This document shows positions 10,858 to 21,587 of a stretch of 64,000 nt of DNA, in pieces. The translations under genes were made by a program, and so were the position numbers. How positions within the stretch are numbered: the first letter of the stretch is position 1; each line of letters starts with the position of its first letter. Below the pieces are notes generated by a model, which saw only the letters and a list, made by a program, of their open reading frames with translations, did no database searches and was not told the origin of the DNA. Source of the stretch: Stemphylium vesicarium (Eukaryota; Ascomycota; Dothideomycetes; Pleosporales; Pleosporaceae); the NCBI GenBank assembly GCA_004380135.1, contig QXCR01000060.1:62001-126000 (forward strand), read 5' to 3'.

Positions 10858-11157
10858 TAATGTTTGACAAATAAGTGTTCAAAGATGGTATGTAATTGGG
10901 TATCTGTCGTGGTGTCTGGGTATAGGATGAGGAGTGGGAAGAAGAGCCTGGTCTTTATGTGGCAGTCGGTAGCCATCACGTTGTGAGATACCAGAGGAGG
11001 GCGCTGAGAATGCGCGCCCTCTTGTAATTGTACACGGGAAGACAGTGTAAAACTATGTAGCTGGCGCGCGGGAACACCAAGTGAATGGCCATCGCCCCCT
11101 TCTCAGTATCCTAGTTAGTATACTCAGTATTGACATCCCTCTTTTTCTGTCAGCGAC
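10858..11157. other. Intergenic region
   Basis: Nothing recognised. An ATG at 10976 on the minus strand opens a short frame (MATDCHIKTR) that ends before the locus above and could not be spliced to it with a canonical intron. Confidence 0.4.
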
Positions 11158-12269
11158 CTAGGTATGATAACGACGAACTTCACGGCGCATCAGGGGTTCA
11201 GAAGTAAAAAGAAACAGCAATGGCGCTGCACCGGACACCGTATCTTGTACGGTAGTAAAGAAGTTAGCACTTGTGGTAAAAAATACCGAGAAGAGAGTTC
11301 GCACGCTTACGCAAGGGGTTTTCTCGCTCCTCCTGTTGTGAGATGGAATAATAAGCATAGATTTGTGCAAGCGGTTTGCATTATGCCAACCAAAATCTTT
11401 GCGTAGCGCAATCTCAACAATCCAACGGCTTGAAAAAGAGAATTTGCATTCTTTGTCCGTACCAGAGCTTCTTGCATGCAAGCCAGCGTAAACATCGTTG
11501 CGATATGGTTCCCTACTACAGTTGCCCACCCGAGATGCATGAATATCCTATTGATTCTTTTAGATACATACCAAGCAAAACCTCGATAGTAGAGAAAAGT
11601 GGTTGAGTCAGAAACCAGGTGAGGACGCGCATGTGGTCGCTGGTGTGAGGAGGGCTTCGCTATCTGCATCGCGCATTAGCAATCATTGGCGCAGGAATAG
11701 TGTGTTACATACCAGCCTGAGATTCTACGTCGATTTGTACCGAAATCGCATCATCCTCAACCTTGTTTTTGTAGAATTCCTCGGTGTAAAGACGGCGTTC
11801 GGGGTCCTCGCACATCCACCTCGCGGTAAGGAGCTGAGTGTTAAAGCCAAGAAGCTCGCTCTGATTCTGGTGACAGTATGCCATAATCCCTATGCGATTC
11901 GAGTCATGTTCGCGGAGCGTGAGAATGTCTCTGTTGATAACGCGTCCATGCCGATCGGTTTGGAGGTGATGAGATGTAAAGGTTGGGAAAGGCGTTATGA
12001 AAGCATCCATTTTGAGAGAGTTGAGGCCGGCATTGGACATCCGCGAACACCAGGTTTTGGTGTGTCGGAATGTTGACTGGAATTCAGTGTCGATGGGCAA
12101 CCCTACTTTCACAGCTAGTGGCCATTCGATAACACTTGTTCGTCCAATCGAGAAGGGCGGAAAGCTTGGGAATACTGATTAGAGGCCCTCGTTAATTTCG
12201 CATGACACGATCGGAGGAAATAATGCGAAAAGCCAGGCCTTGTTCTTTCGTTCCTGGCTTAGCTGACAT
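11158..12269 (-). CDS. Hypothetical protein, three exons, 5' end uncertain
   Basis: Three exons can be joined with canonical introns: 11713-12174, 11572-11659 and 11158-11515. Both introns start GTATGT and end TAG, at 53 and 56 nt. The joined frame is open for 302 codons to a TAG. The middle of the first exon reads GRVINRDILTLREHDSNRIG and continues with YCHQNQSELLGFNTQLL and CEDPERRLYTEEFY. This looks like genuine protein but belongs to no family I recognise. The first exon starts at an acceptor-like CTAATCAG, so an upstream exon is needed. The nearest ATG in good context is at 12269 (MSAKPGTKEQG) and has the right phase, but would need an intron of only 34 nt. The start is therefore unresolved. 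No signal peptide or membrane segment stands out. Confidence 0.5.
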
Positions 12270-12778
12270 CTTGATGACCTGACACTGAGACTGCAGAGAC
12301 TGCAGAGACGATCTCGTTGTTGAAAGAACTACACAATATAAGCAATATCAACGGAGTGGTGGTTGGAATCAATCGTGAGGTGCAAGAAAGTGGGGTAGCA
12401 GTATCATGATAAACACCAACACTAGTGAACTCACGTACGGACCCGGTCCTGGTCTGTGAACGCGTCCTTCCGCAGTGCCCCTCCCCTCACTCGAGGGTCC
12501 CTGGTACAACCAAAGATGTCCTATCCGAGGTAGGCGCTGATGCCACGATTCGCTATATAATGACGAGATTTCAACAAGACACTGTATATGCATGACAAGT
12601 TGGTGCGTGATACTGAGCGACATTAGTGAGTGCGCCGACATGGAAAAAGACATAAATGCCCGGTGAGATGCAAGTCGAAGGCTGGAGAAGGGATTGGAAC
12701 AAAAGCGACGTCGGATTCTCTAGTATTGCTGTGGATAGCAGAGATCTTGCACATCGGACCTTGCTGACAATGTTATAA
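12270..12778. other. Intergenic region upstream of the hypothetical gene
   Basis: No conserved coding frame. A small tandem duplication of GACTGCAGA lies near 12290-12308. It is otherwise unremarkable. Confidence 0.45.
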
Positions 12779-15295
12779 CTAAGCCTTTAAATGCTCCTCA
12801 AAAAGCTTCTTCTGCTTCTCCCACTCCTTCTTCAACTTCTTCGTCCGTCCCTTTGGCACATCAGCCCCGTCTTTGTCCTTTGTTGGCAAACCCTCCTCGT
12901 CCCACGCGCCGTACTCCTCGGTCTTGAACATATCCTTCGGGTTGATCTTCGCTTGTTCGGCAAGCTTGGCCTTCTTCTCTGCCTCTTCGCGCTCACGCTT
13001 GAGCTTTGCTTCAGCCTTTTGACGGGCAATTTCCTCTTTCTGGGTTCGCGCGGCTTGTAGTTCGGCATCGACTGGGCGGACCATCGCAGGTCCAGTCTCG
13101 CGGTCCTCAAGGTAGATGCCAAGGTTCCAGAGATGGGTGTCGCGGAGTTGGTCGCAGAGGTCGAGATAATCTTTCGCTGGCGCCTTCTTTTTGGCGAGGT
13201 TTTGCAGGTTTTCTTGGAAGGTAGACAAGACTTCAGCGTATGGAAGCGCTTCAATGTCCTGTTGTTGTGCTGGGCTGTGCTGCGCCATGATGGACTGTAG
13301 GACTTCATCTGACAGGTCCCCAGCGATAGCGTGTTGGCGTACTTCATCGCGTTCTCGCGATACTGCATAGACGTGCTCCTTGGCTGCTGAGGGGATATCG
13401 ATACCAGCCCAACCAATACTGCCATCATATGGATCAGCTGAACCATCCAGACCAAATATACGGACCATGCGAGTGATGTAGCGAGCTACATCAAAGGACA
13501 CAGAGTCAGACAAGCCTGCCTTGTCTGCAGAGTTGTAGTCTGTGATGAGACTTGAGATGGCACGCATAGCCGTAGGAGTGTCGAAGGAGTCAGCTAACGC
13601 GCTGTGTACCTTTTCTTTGGCAGACTCGAATGACTTCAGAACTTTCTCATCTTCTGCACCCGTAGAGCCGATGTTGGGGTTTACTTCGAGATCTCGGACC
13701 TTGTAGAAAAAGTTGGTGACGTAGCTTTCCCACGACGAGCCCGACTTCCGCATATCAGGTGTAATTTCGATGCCGTCATGCCAGCCTCCGAGCAAGAAGA
13801 TGATACGTAGACTGCGCGCGTTCCAGTCTCCACGGCTCAAAGCTTCACGGATGGTTGTGAAGTTTTTCAAAGACTTTGACATCTTGGAGCCCGAGATGGA
13901 GAGATGACCCATGTGGAGGAAGTAGTTTACCCATTGTGATGGGGCACCGTCTTTTTGCCAGTACGCCTCTGACTGCGCCAGTTCGTTGTCGTGGTGCGGG
14001 AAGCAAAGATCAATACCACCACTGTGGATATCCATTTGTTCACCTAGAACGGCGGAGGCCATGACGGAGCACTCAATGTGCCATCCTGGTCGACCAGGGC
14101 CCCAGGGGCTAGCCCATGCCGGCTCACCAGGTTTACTCGACTTCCAGAGAGCGAAATCAGAGTCATTGCGCTTTTCGGATGTCTTGACTGATGATAAAGC
14201 ACCTTCACCATCTGCTTGAAGGTTCGTGTCACCTCTGTTCCATGGCTCAAGGCGCGCGTAGTGGTTGCCCTCCCTCTTCTCGAAGCTCTCGATATCAAAG
14301 TAGACAGATCCATCTGAAGTGCTATAGGCCATGCCGTTCTTGATGATCTTCTCAACGAAAGATACAATCTGATCGCCGTATTCGGTCACTCGTGTGACAA
14401 CATCCGGATCCAGAACGTTCAAGGCGCGCATGTCCTCGTTGAAGCGCGCTTCATACTTCTTAGTGAGCGTTGTGAACACGGAGTGATCACTAGCGTCAAT
14501 GGAGGAGCCATACAGCGAGTCAAGGTACGGTAGCAGAACATCTTCAGCACCTGCATAGAATACCTCGATATCTTCCGGTGTTGTTTTTGACGGGGCTAGC
14601 AATGAAGTGACCGCGGTGCTTGCTGTTCGGAGATGCATCTTAATCTTGGCCTCCTTATCACCCGCTGGAGTGACACCATCGATAGACTTTCCCTGGATGA
14701 CATTGGCGTACTTTTGCGCCGATTCGTTGTTGAAGCTACCAATGTTGACGTCCTCGCTAAGCAGGGGAAGGTTCTTCTTAACGTATGCATCGAAAGCCTT
14801 AATCGTAGTATCGATGACCTCATCCGTGACCGTTGGGTTATCGGCTTTGAACTTGGAAAGGAGGTATTGTTGGCGTCCTCGCAAAATGATCTTGTCGTCG
14901 ACGTCTGTGATATTTTGCACGAACTTGAGGTTGTATCCGTAGTAATGAGCCAATATTCTCCGGAGAATATCATTTGTGACGTAGTTGCGAGCATGTCCCA
15001 AATGCGCATCATCGTAGACTGTAGGCCCGCAGCTATACCACTTGACCTCCTTGCCCTCTGGGTCAATGGGAACGAAATCATTCTTGGATCTAGTCAGGGA
15101 GTTCCAAACTTTCAATTTTGCCGGGCTTGATCCTTGCGGCTCCTTCCATGGTGGTTGGGTGCGGGCTGGGGTCGCCATTTCGGCCACGAATCTGGGTGTT
15201 CTCTGGCACTGCTTTACCCGACTGGTTTGCGAAAGTAGAAGTGGGGAAGGCGATTTGAGGGTGCGAAACAAAGACCGAAACGCAAGTACCATCAA
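12779..15295 (-). CDS. CRS1: Cysteinyl-tRNA synthetase, probably dual cytosolic/mitochondrial
   Basis: An intronless frame of 838 residues for a class I aminoacyl-tRNA synthetase that charges tRNA-Cys. The class I HIGH motif is HLGH at 98-101, with the zinc-ligand cysteine just before it in [10 protein letters not shown]. The second zinc-site block includes [10 protein letters not shown] and [14 protein letters not shown]. The KMSKS loop is [12 protein letters not shown] near residue 470. A eukaryotic-type insertion lies between HIGH and the catalytic half, and the C-terminus is a long Lys/Glu-rich tail. Residues 1-39 are basic, hydroxylated and free of acids until late ([15 protein letters not shown]), like a mitochondrial presequence. 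A second methionine at residue 40 (MATPART) would give a cytosolic form. No second CysRS is visible here, and single-gene dual targeting is common in fungi; here it is inference. It diverges from TRM61. Confidence 0.96.
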   Translation of the reverse strand: MMVLAFRSLFRTLKSPSPLLLSQTSRVKQCQRTPRFVAEMATPARTQPPWKEPQGSSPAKLKVWNSLTRSKNDFVPIDPEGKEVKWYSCGPTVYDDAHLGHARNYVTNDILRRILAHYYGYNLKFVQNITDVDDKIILRGRQQYLLSKFKADNPTVTDEVIDTTIKAFDAYVKKNLPLLSEDVNIGSFNNESAQKYANVIQGKSIDGVTPAGDKEAKIKMHLRTASTAVTSLLAPSKTTPEDIEVFYAGAEDVLLPYLDSLYGSSIDASDHSVFTTLTKKYEARFNEDMRALNVLDPDVVTRVTEYGDQIVSFVEKIIKNGMAYSTSDGSVYFDIESFEKREGNHYARLEPWNRGDTNLQADGEGALSSVKTSEKRNDSDFALWKSSKPGEPAWASPWGPGRPGWHIECSVMASAVLGEQMDIHSGGIDLCFPHHDNELAQSEAYWQKDGAPSQWVNYFLHMGHLSISGSKMSKSLKNFTTIREALSRGDWNARSLRIIFLLGGWHDGIEITPDMRKSGSSWESYVTNFFYKVRDLEVNPNIGSTGAEDEKVLKSFESAKEKVHSALADSFDTPTAMRAISSLITDYNSADKAGLSDSVSFDVARYITRMVRIFGLDGSADPYDGSIGWAGIDIPSAAKEHVYAVSRERDEVRQHAIAGDLSDEVLQSIMAQHSPAQQQDIEALPYAEVLSTFQENLQNLAKKKAPAKDYLDLCDQLRDTHLWNLGIYLEDRETGPAMVRPVDAELQAARTQKEEIARQKAEAKLKREREEAEKKAKLAEQAKINPKDMFKTEEYGAWDEEGLPTKDKDGADVPKGRTKKLKKEWEKQKKLFEEHLKA

Positions 15296-15628
15296 GGTGA
15301 CGAAAGATGAGTGACTGCAAGGAACGACGAGAAGTGGTAGGAGGGTTCAGGCCAGGTGTAGATTAGAGTGCCGCTTACGGTGAGTCAGTATGGGAGGTTA
15401 CCCCGAAAGTCACGTTCTGTGGGTGGCTCTAAGTGAGCAATACGAATCCCTGTCAGCAGCTCCTTGGCGCTCCCCGCCAATAGCAATTTCGAAAGCTCCC
15501 CGCCGAATATCTTTCTGAACTTGTGGAGCTTCCGTCGCGACTTCTGCGTTTTTGTTGCGACAATCGCGATCCCGTTCCACATCGTCGCTGCCCTTATCTT
15601 TGCCATAATTTGATTTTTTGATTTGACC
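15296..15628. promoter_or_regulatory. Shared divergent promoter of CRS1 and TRM61
   Basis: 333 bp lie between the two start codons, transcribed outward in both directions. No coding frame with family motifs is present. A T-rich tract precedes the TRM61 start at 15611-15620. Both products act on tRNA, so co-regulation through this interval is plausible. Confidence 0.55.
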
Positions 15629-17194
15629 ATGGCGCCTGCTCCTTCACCATTCCTGGATCCAGGAGCGTACGCGACAGCCGACAATCTCGGTGTTCTGCAA
15701 CTGCGACGGGACCACCTCATTCCAGCGGTGCTCAAGCCAAATGCCGACTCGGACTATGCCGAGGGCAAAGTCGAAAACACGCGATTTGGTTCTTTTCCCC
15801 ATAGTACGCTTGTCGGCCAACCCTGGGGTACGCAAATTCTGGCATCCGTAGTGGATACTGGGTCGCGTGGACGAAACAAGAAGAGGAAGAGAGACGGTAA
15901 AGATGAGGGTGAAGGCACACCGACCACTGAGCCCGAGGTTGTCAAAAAGGACATTGTGAAGGCGGCTGTGGCAAGCAGTGGATTTGCGCATCTCATACCG
16001 CCTACCCCAGAGACGTGGACGCTATCGTTACCGCACCGCACGCAAGTCGTATACACGCCCGACTACAGCTACATCCTTCAGAGACTCCGCGCAAGACCCG
16101 GCGACCACATCATCGAGGCCGGCGCAGGAAGTGGAAGCTTCACGCACGCAGCGATAAGAGCAGTCTACAACGGTTACCCGGGCACTCAAGCCACATCGAC
16201 CGAGCCAAACGATGACGAAGAAAACGCAGTAGGCATGTGCAAGAAGCGAAAGCGCAAGACGCGAACCGGTGGCGTATACAGCTTCGAATACCACGAACCG
16301 CGCGCAAAGCAACTACAGGCTGAGATCAAAGACCACGGCCTCGATCCACTCGTCACCGTAACGCACCGCGACGTCTACAACGACGGGTTCGGGCTAGACG
16401 AATCCCCAGGCCCAGACGCCGACTGCATCTTCCTCGATCTCCCCGCGCCCTGGCACGCACTCAAGCACCTGACCCGCACCCCACCCTCGACCGCAGCCCT
16501 GAAATCCGTAGCTACCGATCCCTCGACCCCAACCGCCGCCGCCGACGACCCTACAACCCCCACCGCAACCAGCACCACCTCAACCCCCCAAACTCCCTTC
16601 CGCACCCCGCTCAACCCACGCAACGCAGTCCGCATCTGCACCTTCAGCCCCTGCATCGAACAAGTCACAAAAACCGTCTCCGCGCTGCGCACCCTTGGCT
16701 GGCTCGAAATCGACATGGTGGAAATCAGCGCAAAGCGCCTCGACGTGCGCCGCGAGCGCGTCGGCCTGCAGGAAGAAGGCGTACGCGGCGGAAACGCACA
16801 CCCGGCCAATGTGCAAGAAGCTGTGCAGCGGCTGCGCGACGTCGAGGGCCGCGCTGCTGTTTTCCACAGCTTGCAGCGAGAGAAGCAGGTCGAGGTTATG
16901 CGCAAGGCGGAGGCGAGGAAGCGGGGGGAGGATGTTGATGGTGCTGGTGCTGGGGATAGCAAGGCGGGGCAGGGTAAGAAGAATAAGAAGATGGAGGGTG
17001 TGCCGCCGAGTAAACATGATAGGCTTGCGCAGACGAAGAAGGAGTTGGAGAGTCGGACGCTGTTTAAGGAGGGGAGGCTTGTGCATCGCACTGAGCCGGA
17101 GATTAAGACGCATACGTCGTATCTTGTGTTTGCTGTGTTGCCGCGGGAGTGGACTAAGGAGGACGAGGAGAAGGCGAGGAGGAAGTGGGGGTGA
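15629..17194 (+). CDS. TRM61: tRNA (adenine58-N1)-methyltransferase catalytic subunit Trm61/Gcd14
   Basis: An intronless frame of 521 residues from the ATG at 15629 (context gaccATGGC). It makes m1A58 in the T-loop of tRNAs, notably initiator tRNA, in a nuclear complex with Trm6. The N-terminus has the family opening SPFLDPGAYATADNLGVLQL and QLRRDHLIP. The SAM-binding motif I is IIEAGAGSGSFTHA near residue 160. Later motifs are YSFEYHEPRAKQLQ and the catalytic-loop DCIFLDLPAPW near residue 270. Low-complexity inserts distinguish it from yeast Trm61: a KKRKRD basic patch at about 90, another at about 210 (possible nuclear signals), and a Thr/Pro/Ala-rich stretch at about 290-330. The C-terminal part is Lys/Gly-rich before the conserved end THTSYLVFAVLP. 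It is longer than the roughly 380 residues of yeast Trm61 because of these inserts. Confidence 0.94.
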   Translation: MAPAPSPFLDPGAYATADNLGVLQLRRDHLIPAVLKPNADSDYAEGKVENTRFGSFPHSTLVGQPWGTQILASVVDTGSRGRNKKRKRDGKDEGEGTPTTEPEVVKKDIVKAAVASSGFAHLIPPTPETWTLSLPHRTQVVYTPDYSYILQRLRARPGDHIIEAGAGSGSFTHAAIRAVYNGYPGTQATSTEPNDDEENAVGMCKKRKRKTRTGGVYSFEYHEPRAKQLQAEIKDHGLDPLVTVTHRDVYNDGFGLDESPGPDADCIFLDLPAPWHALKHLTRTPPSTAALKSVATDPSTPTAAADDPTTPTATSTTSTPQTPFRTPLNPRNAVRICTFSPCIEQVTKTVSALRTLGWLEIDMVEISAKRLDVRRERVGLQEEGVRGGNAHPANVQEAVQRLRDVEGRAAVFHSLQREKQVEVMRKAEARKRGEDVDGAGAGDSKAGQGKKNKKMEGVPPSKHDRLAQTKKELESRTLFKEGRLVHRTEPEIKTHTSYLVFAVLPREWTKEDEEKARRKWG

Positions 17195-17328
17195 TGGGGA
17201 TACTAGGAGATCATGTTGATGAGATACCCAAGTGGAGTGTGAAATGATATGCACATGTTGAGTCTATTTCGAAAGCTATCTGGTATTTCCTCCCTTTGCA
17301 ATCATGGTTCAATCCTCTCTGCATCCCT

Positions 17329-19287
17329 CTATGCCCATACAGCATCCTTCGCCCTATTAGTGCCCGCTCTGCCCGGCGGCGTGCTGACGACATGCGTCCA
17401 AGCTTCGTCCCCATCGATGAATAACCGATAAGTGACGAAGCTCTGCTCTCCGTGCTCCGGTGTCGTAATCTCAACAGCCCCAAACTTGCTGTTACCATCA
17501 GGGAGATACTTGAGACACACATCCTCGTCATCAATCTCGCTGTATGTGCGGAACGGGAGGTAAAACATGCTCAGCGGACTGGTGCTGAACTCGTGGACGG
17601 TGGCGCTTGCGGGCCATTTGCCGTCCTTGGGTGGTGGGAAAGAGGTTGCGGCGAATTCGTGACGGTCTCCACTTAGTACTACTACACCAATGTCGTGCAT
17701 AGATGATAGGTCCCAGGCAGCTTCCAAGATGCGTCTGCGCTCATACAAGTGCCCGCCCCAAGTATCTTCGGACCCAAACTGCCAGTTCTTTGTAAATGGG
17801 GTACCGGTCACGATGAACTTCCAGTGAACACCACTTGGGGGTTCCTTTTGGATCCATTCAAGGAGATCGGACAGCTGCTGCGCACCAAGCATTGTCTTAG
17901 ATGGATCCGAGGCGTCTTTGCTTGCTGGGCTGCGGTAGCGGCGCGTGTCGAGGAGGAAGAACTCGGCAGGACCCTGAGTGAAGGAGAAGTAGGTAACGCC
18001 TTCGCGATGAGGAGGTGGGTTGGGAGCGGCGTTGTAGTGCGTGAAAGCATCGTAGGCAGGGACTGCGACGCCTGTCATGTTGCTATTCCAGTCGTTGTGA
18101 ATCTCGTGGTCGTCGATAACATGAATCCAAGGAAGATCGTTGCTGACTGCCGGCCATGACGGTGACGAGTAGACTTGACGGTATTCGCGCCTATACGTCT
18201 CAGCATCGTTCCCTTGTCGGTGTGGTACGTCGACGTAGATGAAGTCTCCGAGGAAGAGCATGAAATACGGCTTTAGTTCTGGCAACCAGCGCGCAAGGTG
18301 CTTCATACCCGGGAATTCGAGTGGGTGTTGGAATGGTGTGTACGGCACCCGAGGCTTGATGCAGCTCGAATGGACGAACGTGTACTTGTTGTCCTTGAGC
18401 AGCGATATTTGACCTGGTCGTGGGGCCGTTGTGAAAGTACCGGTTACGTTTCCGCGCGAGGTCTCGACGACGTATTCGTAAGGGAGGTCGGGACGTAAGT
18501 GCTCGAGGTTCAGAATGGTAGTGAAGTCGGTTTCGTTGGTAAGCCAGTATTCAGGCTGACTCGCGCGGTGTGTCTTTTGCATCCATGATCGTTCTATCTC
18601 GTCAATAGATCGATAAAGAACCTTTACGTCGAAGGCGAATGGCTCTCGCACAAGTATCTTCGCGCTGTTCTCCGAGACGTAACCGACACGCGCAAAGCTC
18701 GCGTCATGGCATTGATGAAGCAATGGCGCGCGATAGACGACGTCTAGAGCCATGGCGATCAGGGCCATGTTGATACCAAAGGTGATCCAGCTCCATAGTG
18801 CTGACGAAGGGCTTGGAAGCCCAGTGAGCAATGTACGCAGTATCTTGGGCTCTCGCTCCTGGTACTGGACAGTCTCCTGTACGTCGAGCTCTTCCAATGG
18901 GCCTTCGTCTGCGCCATCAATGAGCTTCACGTCGTCGCTCGAGTCATCTTCCCTTCCACCGACTGTTTCCTTTACGATTATGTCAAGCTCATCGGATATG
19001 ATCTTGTATTGCGCCGTGTCCTGGAAGCTGGTGACGAAGGATGGAATGTAGACAAGCGTGAGCGCAGTTGCAAGCGCAGGGACGATCTATCACCTGTTAT
19101 ATTAGCATGATTGCAGTCTGTCGCCCAACAGGAGGTTGCTAACGGTCGTGGGTATCTATAGGAGGTCAGCTACCGCATCAGGTTATCATGAGCATCACTC
19201 GGGTCTCACCCATCGCAAGAAGATCCATATGCTCAGACGAAGAGTCAAAGAGCTAATGAGCGTGAGGACATCGCTTGCAGAAGCCAT
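17329..19287 (-). CDS. PhoD-like metallophosphatase with N-terminal membrane segments
   Basis: The large exon is 17329-19086. It extends beyond the first apparent start and needs an upstream exon at 19210-19287 (ATG at 19287, opening MASASDVLTLISS). Between them a 12 nt candidate exon, 19144-19155 (Ile-Pro-Thr-Thr), is flanked by GT and AG; skipping it also keeps frame. The product is about 611-615 residues. Hydrophobic stretches SIWIFLRW, ALATALTLVYIPSFV and WITFGINMALIAMALDVVY suggest two or three membrane passes before the catalytic domain. PhoD-type metal-binding motifs are LFLGDFIYVD, IHVIDDHEIHNDW and LSGDRHEFAA. Family knowledge: calcium/iron-dependent phosphodiesterase or phosphatase; in fungi these are membrane-associated with unclear substrate. 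It is convergent with TRM61 (134 bp apart). The microexon is inference. Confidence 0.88.
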
Positions 19288-19872
19288 ACTTGCTAAGCGA
19301 CAAGCATCACTTGGCAGTGAACGTTCCAGAGGTTTGAGGGGAAGGAATGCGCGTCGTCGAAGCTTGTGAAAGTGGATCCCTCACGCCAGACCACCGCGAA
19401 TCACCATGACGTCGATTGGCGCTAAGCGCGTGTTAGCGCATGTCCTCCCCCAGCCCTGGATAGGAGCAACACCATTGACCACCTCGTCCATTATGCCTGC
19501 GGGCAGTTTAGATTTGCGCATGATGCTTCCATCTATGCAGTGATTGGGTGCCAAGTTTTGCTTTATTAACTCGCCATTTCAAGAGTCCTCGCTCAGCACC
19601 TCGGTATCCGCATCTTCTTTGCAAGCAATGTCACATTTCCGCATCGCCCATTCATCATGCTGAAATACAGCGTGCAGCATGTGAATACGCCGCGGCTTCG
19701 ATGCTTTACGCTCTTATCGCGGTATTGGCTGCCGGTGAGCAGGCTGCCATAAGCGACCTGCAGCCCCAAGGCCGAGTTTATAACGTCGCTGGCCCCCCTT
19801 CAGCCTGCTCCCCAACTCTTGCGAACGAACCAGACTTTCGACTCCGCGTCGCTTTTCCTGTTCAGGCTCACC
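19288..19872. other. Divergent intergenic region (PhoD-like gene and HET pseudogene)
   Basis: No supported coding frame. Longer frames on both strands here overlap the HET pseudogene start in the wrong phase and lack motifs. Confidence 0.45.
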
Positions 19873-21587
19873 ATGCGACTGATAAACACTACTACCTGCG
19901 AATTCAAAGAGTTCATCGGCCGCAAAATACCCCGGTATGCCATACTGTCTCACACTTGGGAAGAAGAAGAGGTGTCGTTCCAAGATTACGAGGCTGGAAA
20001 TTACAGACATAAAAGAGGGTATGTAAAGATTGAGATGATGCTGGAGATCGTCCGCATGAGCGGACTGCGGTAGGCATGGGTAGACACTTGCTGCATCGAC
20101 AAGAAAGGTAGCGCAGAGCTCACGGAAGCCATAAACTCCATGTACCAATGGTATGAGCGGAGTGTAATATGCTACGTGTACCTTTCCGATCTTGAAGCGG
20201 ATGGACATATACATCAGTAGTTAGAAACTTGCCGCTGGTATTTTTTGCTCCGGTACAGGTGACTCGGCTGATTGTCTCATCTAGGTTTACATGTGGATGG
20301 ACTCTACAGGAGCTGATTGCTCCTTTCAATGTGAAATTCTTCGACAGACAGTGGAACTTCATTGGGTCTAAACACGACCTCCGACATACTATCTCTCATA
20401 TTACCGGAATTAGCTCACATGTACTCTGCCATGGGCGTGCACTCCCGTCCATATGCGTTGCTCAAAAGATGTCTTGGGCCGCTTCCCGACAGATCACACG
20501 TATGGAGGACATTGCATATTCGTTACTTGGCATCTTTAGCGTGAACATGCCACTACTTGATGGCGAAGAAGAGAATGCATTTCGGCGATTGTAGGAGGAG
20601 ATCATCAAATCTCGTTCGGACCTCAGTATCCTTGCCTGGAGAGATCCTCATTTTAGGGATGACCTTTTTGGGTCCCAGCGGCTGTACTGTGGTTTTCTGG
20701 CCAAAGGCCCCGCTCTTTTCTCTCCATGTCGCCACATAGTGGAGTGCCCATCTGAAACCCCTCTGGGAGAGACCACGGTCACAAACCGCGGCATCAGAGT
20801 GTTTTGTACGATCAATGTCCATGAAGATCCTGTATCAAATGTCAAGCACTACATCCTGCCTCTGTCCTATCGCGCAGGCGACGGAAGAAACCTCTCGTTA
20901 CGACTACGAAAAATTGGAGGCGAGATCTTTCTTCGAGAAGATCCTACAAGTCTCTTCCAATATAAGAAAACTATTCAGGTCCATGCTCTCAAGCCAAGAT
21001 ATCTGGTAGTCGAGCCTCCAGAGAGACAAGATCTCGATCTTCTACCACAACCGGTTGTGGGTCAAGAATACCTTCGCCATTTTCGTCGCGCTGTTCTACA
21101 GCTTCACAATACAGCATCTGTCACGATTCTTGACTACCATGGTGTTTATGATGTCGAAGACGGAATCTTTTTCCGTGCGCCTTGCATGTCACCGCCTTCC
21201 GTGTGGTTGCGCTTCAGTTTGCGCCTTGATAACCTCAGAGGGACAAACAGAGTGCACAGCTATGATACGGACTGCGTAATCTACGTCTTGGGCTGGGGGG
21301 CTGGAACAAGAGCGGACCTGCACTGTCGATTGGTGGACTGCAAGGCATGCCCTTCCCAAGTAGGAGCTGTACAAGCTGATTTTGCTAACTGGGAATACGA
21401 CCCTGACAGAGGTAAAGAAAGGTTAGATGAACATGGAATTCCCGATTCCACCGATATGATAACGCAGATCCCCGACACAAACTCTTGGGCCCGGGTATAT
21501 CTAAAGTGCTCGTATTTCATACGGGATAATGTACTTGTCCAGCCATCCTGTGAGTTGGGATTGTGTTATGAGATCAAGGAGACATGA
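19873..21587 (+). pseudogene. HET-domain pseudogene with three in-frame TAG codons
   Basis: From an ATG at 19873 the frame reads a HET domain of the HET-D/E type: YAILSHTWEEEEVSFQD (about 22-38), AWVDTCCIDKK (68-78), INSMYQWYERSVICYVYLSD and GWTLQELIAPFNVKFFD. These are followed by MSWAASRQITRMEDIAYSLL, NMPLLDGEEENAF and a long C-terminal region to a TGA at 21585-21587. A canonical 47 nt intron (20238-20284) sits just before GWTLQEL and restores the frame. After splicing the frame is 555 codons long with exactly three internal stops, all TAG: 20071-20073 (where relatives have Tyr before AWVDTC), 20218-20220, and 20592-20594 (where relatives have Gln in RLQEEI). There is no frameshift. This is most simply a recently inactivated HET gene. 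The uniform amber identity is odd but could be chance. Confidence 0.85.

Noticed and set aside
20229..20284. Two extra stops (TGA) between CRW and GWTLQEL in the HET pseudogene
   Set aside because: They lie inside a canonical 47 nt intron that restores the HET motif, so they are not inactivating mutations.
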